64,000 bases of DNA, taken from contig NZ_ABCM01000001.1 in NCBI RefSeq assembly GCF_000170795.1, positions 248,001 through 312,000 of the forward strand. Direction: 5' to 3'. Below are positions 62,222-64,000 of this stretch, in pieces. Numbering within the stretch: position 1 is the stretch's first letter; each line of letters begins with the position of its first letter. Source of the stretch: Pedobacter sp. BAL39 (GTDB taxonomy: Bacteria; Bacteroidota; Bacteroidia; Sphingobacteriales; Sphingobacteriaceae). The notes beneath the pieces were generated by a model that made no database searches, had not been told where the DNA came from, and saw only the letters and a list, made by a program, of their open reading frames with translations. The position numbers and the translations under genes were made by a program.

Positions 62222-64000
62222 ATGAACAAAATAAAAGCATTTATTTGCCTTCTGATTCCTATACTGCTGGCTTATGCCGGAAATACCAAGTTCGGCGACC
62301 TGCCACCTATCGTCAAATTCCTGAACCCTTTTACTGGTTTCTGGCAGAATGCCGAGCGTAATACGATCAAGGCAAAAAAATCATTGGTGCTGAAAGGAAC
62401 CAAAGAAAAGGTATCTATCGCATTTGACGACCGCATGATCCCCCATATTTTTGCTAAAAATGACCACGACCTCTATTTTGCACAGGGATATGTAACAGCC
62501 ATGCACCGTTTATGGCAAATGGACTTCCAAACCAGGTATGCTGCCGGAAGGCTATCTGAGGTGGTCGGAAAAAAAGCGATTGAGGTTGACCGTTATCAGC
62601 GTCGGATGGGTATGGTTTATGGCGCTGAGCAATCGCTGAAAGGAATGATGGCAGACCCTAAATCCAGGGAAATGATTCTTGCCTATACTGCTGGCATTAA
62701 TGCCTACATTCATCGGCTCAGCCCCGCAAAGCTTCCAGTGGAGTACAAATTACTGGATTTCACTCCGGAAGACTGGACGCCAATAAAATGCGCACTGTTG
62801 CTAAAGCAGATGTCAGCCGTACTTGCCATGGGTTCCGATGAATTTTACATGAGTAACATCAGGAAGAAGTTTGGCACAGCCGTCGTTAAAGACCTTTTTC
62901 CGGACTACCCTTTTAAAGAAGACCCCATTATTCCCATAGGCACATCATGGGATTTTAAGCCATTGGCCATCCCTGAAGCACCGGTTATTGTTGAAAAACC
63001 GGGAATCGCTGACGTCAGTACCAAGCAGAAAGAAGACGGTATAGGCAGCAACAACTGGGCATTGTCAGGCGCAAAAACACGCTCAGGTTATCCAATTCTG
63101 GCAAACGACCCGCACCTGGACCTCAGTCTTCCTTCGATATGGTACCAGATTCAATTGCATGCCCCAGGGGTGAATGCTTATGGCGTTTCTCTACCTGGCG
63201 CACCAGGGATCATTATCGGCTTCAACAATGACATCGCCTGGGGAGTAACCAATGTTGCCGCAGATGTACTCGATTTTTACCAGATTAAGTTCAAAGACGA
63301 TAGCCACCAAAACTATTGGTATAACAACAAATGGAACAAAACTAGATCCAGAGTTGAAAAGATAAAAATCCGTGGGACTTCCACAGAGCTCGACACCGTG
63401 TTTTACACCCATCATGGACCTGTAGTATACCTGGAAAAACCGGAAAAATACACCGCTGCCAACAACATCCCTACAGGCAGTGCCCTGCGCTGGATCGCAC
63501 ACGAACAATCCAATGAGCTCAAGACTTTTTACCTGCTCAACAGAAGCCACAACTACGCTGACTATAGGAAAGCTTTGATCTCCTATACTGCTCCTGCACA
63601 GAACTTTGTTTTTGCTTCAAAGGACAACGACATTGCCATCACTGCCAATGGTAAGTTCCCGCTGAAGTGGAAGGATCAGGGCAAGTTTGTTCTTGATGGT
63701 GCCGACCCCAAAAATGACTGGCGTGGATGGATCCCTGCAGAGCAAAACCCAACGGTAAAAAACCCATCGAGGAACTTTGTAAGTTCCGCAAACCAATCCT
63801 CTACGGATCCATCTTATCCGTACTACATCAATTGGGAATTCAGTGCTTACGATCGTGGAAAGCGGATCAATGACCGGCTATCGGTCATGACCAAGGCTAC
63901 TGCAGACAGCATCCGGCTGATGCAATCCGATTCTTACAGCATTTTCGCGCAAAATATACTGCCAACTATCAGCTCCATGATCGACATCAACGGGTTAAAT
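62222..64000 (+). CDS. Penicillin acylase family Ntn-hydrolase, 5' part
   Basis: The frame is open from the ATG at 62222 to the right edge (593 codons visible, no stop). A signal or anchor helix lies at residues 3-20. The alpha part contains AQGYVTAMHRLWQMDFQTRY, and the mature beta chain should begin at Ser276 in IGSNNWALSG, the autocatalytic cleavage site and nucleophile of this family. PGAPGIIIGFNNDIAWGVTN and FYTHHGPVV follow. Family members hydrolyse acyl-amides such as penicillins or acyl-homoserine lactones; the substrate is unknown. Confidence 0.92.
   Translation, partial: MNKIKAFICLLIPILLAYAGNTKFGDLPPIVKFLNPFTGFWQNAERNTIKAKKSLVLKGTKEKVSIAFDDRMIPHIFAKNDHDLYFAQGYVTAMHRLWQMDFQTRYAAGRLSEVVGKKAIEVDRYQRRMGMVYGAEQSLKGMMADPKSREMILAYTAGINAYIHRLSPAKLPVEYKLLDFTPEDWTPIKCALLLKQMSAVLAMGSDEFYMSNIRKKFGTAVVKDLFPDYPFKEDPIIPIGTSWDFKPLAIPEAPVIVEKPGIADVSTKQKEDGIGSNNWALSGAKTRSGYPILANDPHLDLSLPSIWYQIQLHAPGVNAYGVSLPGAPGIIIGFNNDIAWGVTNVAADVLDFYQIKFKDDSHQNYWYNNKWNKTRSRVEKIKIRGTSTELDTVFYTHHGPVVYLEKPEKYTAANNIPTGSALRWIAHEQSNELKTFYLLNRSHNYADYRKALISYTAPAQNFVFASKDNDIAITANGKFPLKWKDQGKFVLDGADPKNDWRGWIPAEQNPTVKNPSRNFVSSANQSSTDPSYPYYINWEFSAYDRGKRINDRLSVMTKATADSIRLMQSDSYSIFAQNILPTISSMIDINGLN

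Overview
The window looks like chromosomal DNA of a Bacteroidota member, most likely Sphingobacteriaceae and Pedobacter-like. The signs are gldA/gldF/gldG/gldC, dnaN next to gldFG rather than dnaA, a SusC-type TonB receptor, DUF3810, DUF4397 and DUF763 proteins, and repeated Bacteroidota -7 boxes (TAnnTTTG) just before genes. I saw no tRNA, rRNA, CRISPR array, prophage or intact insertion sequence. The taxon is inferred from gene content, not from a marker gene.

Layout. 1-3.1 kb: the end of a DUF421 membrane protein, two small membrane proteins, gldC and a DEAD-box helicase. 3.1-10.9 kb: M1 peptidase, dihydroorotase, DUF3810, an HscA-like Hsp70, a zinc phospholipase C-like protein and DedA. 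11-19.3 kb, all minus strand: DUF4397 lipoprotein, dnaN, gldG-gldF, two paralogous beta-barrel proteins around an SRPBCC gene and a tandem-repeat hairpin, gldA and a GDPD lipoprotein. 19.4-24.2 kb: glyS, a CAP protein, an LTA-synthase-like sulfatase and GtrA.

24.3-32 kb holds aromatic amino acid degradation: aromatic amino acid hydroxylase, SDR, NlpC/P60, then divergent FAH/flavin reductase versus homogentisate dioxygenase and 4-hydroxyphenylpyruvate dioxygenase. Together these would carry phenylalanine towards fumarate and acetoacetate; the transaminase and maleylacetoacetate isomerase are not in the window. 32-39.6 kb is mixed housekeeping (YihY, porin, 7TM histidine kinase, TPR protein, riboflavin synthase, threonine aldolase).

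40-45 kb is a sugar-phosphate region: a BadF/NAGK-type kinase, a NUDIX-winged-helix regulator, pfkA, a second kinase-like gene that has lost its phosphate-binding Asp, and gapA. A spaced motif, TAGTGT-N7-ACA, occurs three times in the control regions here and may be the regulator's operator. 45-54 kb is the accessory-looking part: DUF763, a sphingomyelin-synthase-like PAP2 protein, GH18, a compact operon of a small Cys-Pro-Pro-Thr-Cys protein, a polytopic membrane protein, a NarL-type kinase and its response regulator, then two divergent HTH genes, an MFS carrier and a TPR gene preceded by a strong promoter and a 31-codon ORF. 54.4-64 kb: glycogen branching enzyme, GH31 alpha-glucosidase, TonB receptor and the start of a penicillin acylase that runs off the window.

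The best candidate for an undescribed system is the 48.6-51.1 kb operon. The best regulatory leads are the TAGTGT-N7-ACA sites and a terminator-like hairpin that covers a start codon at 9.38-9.43 kb.
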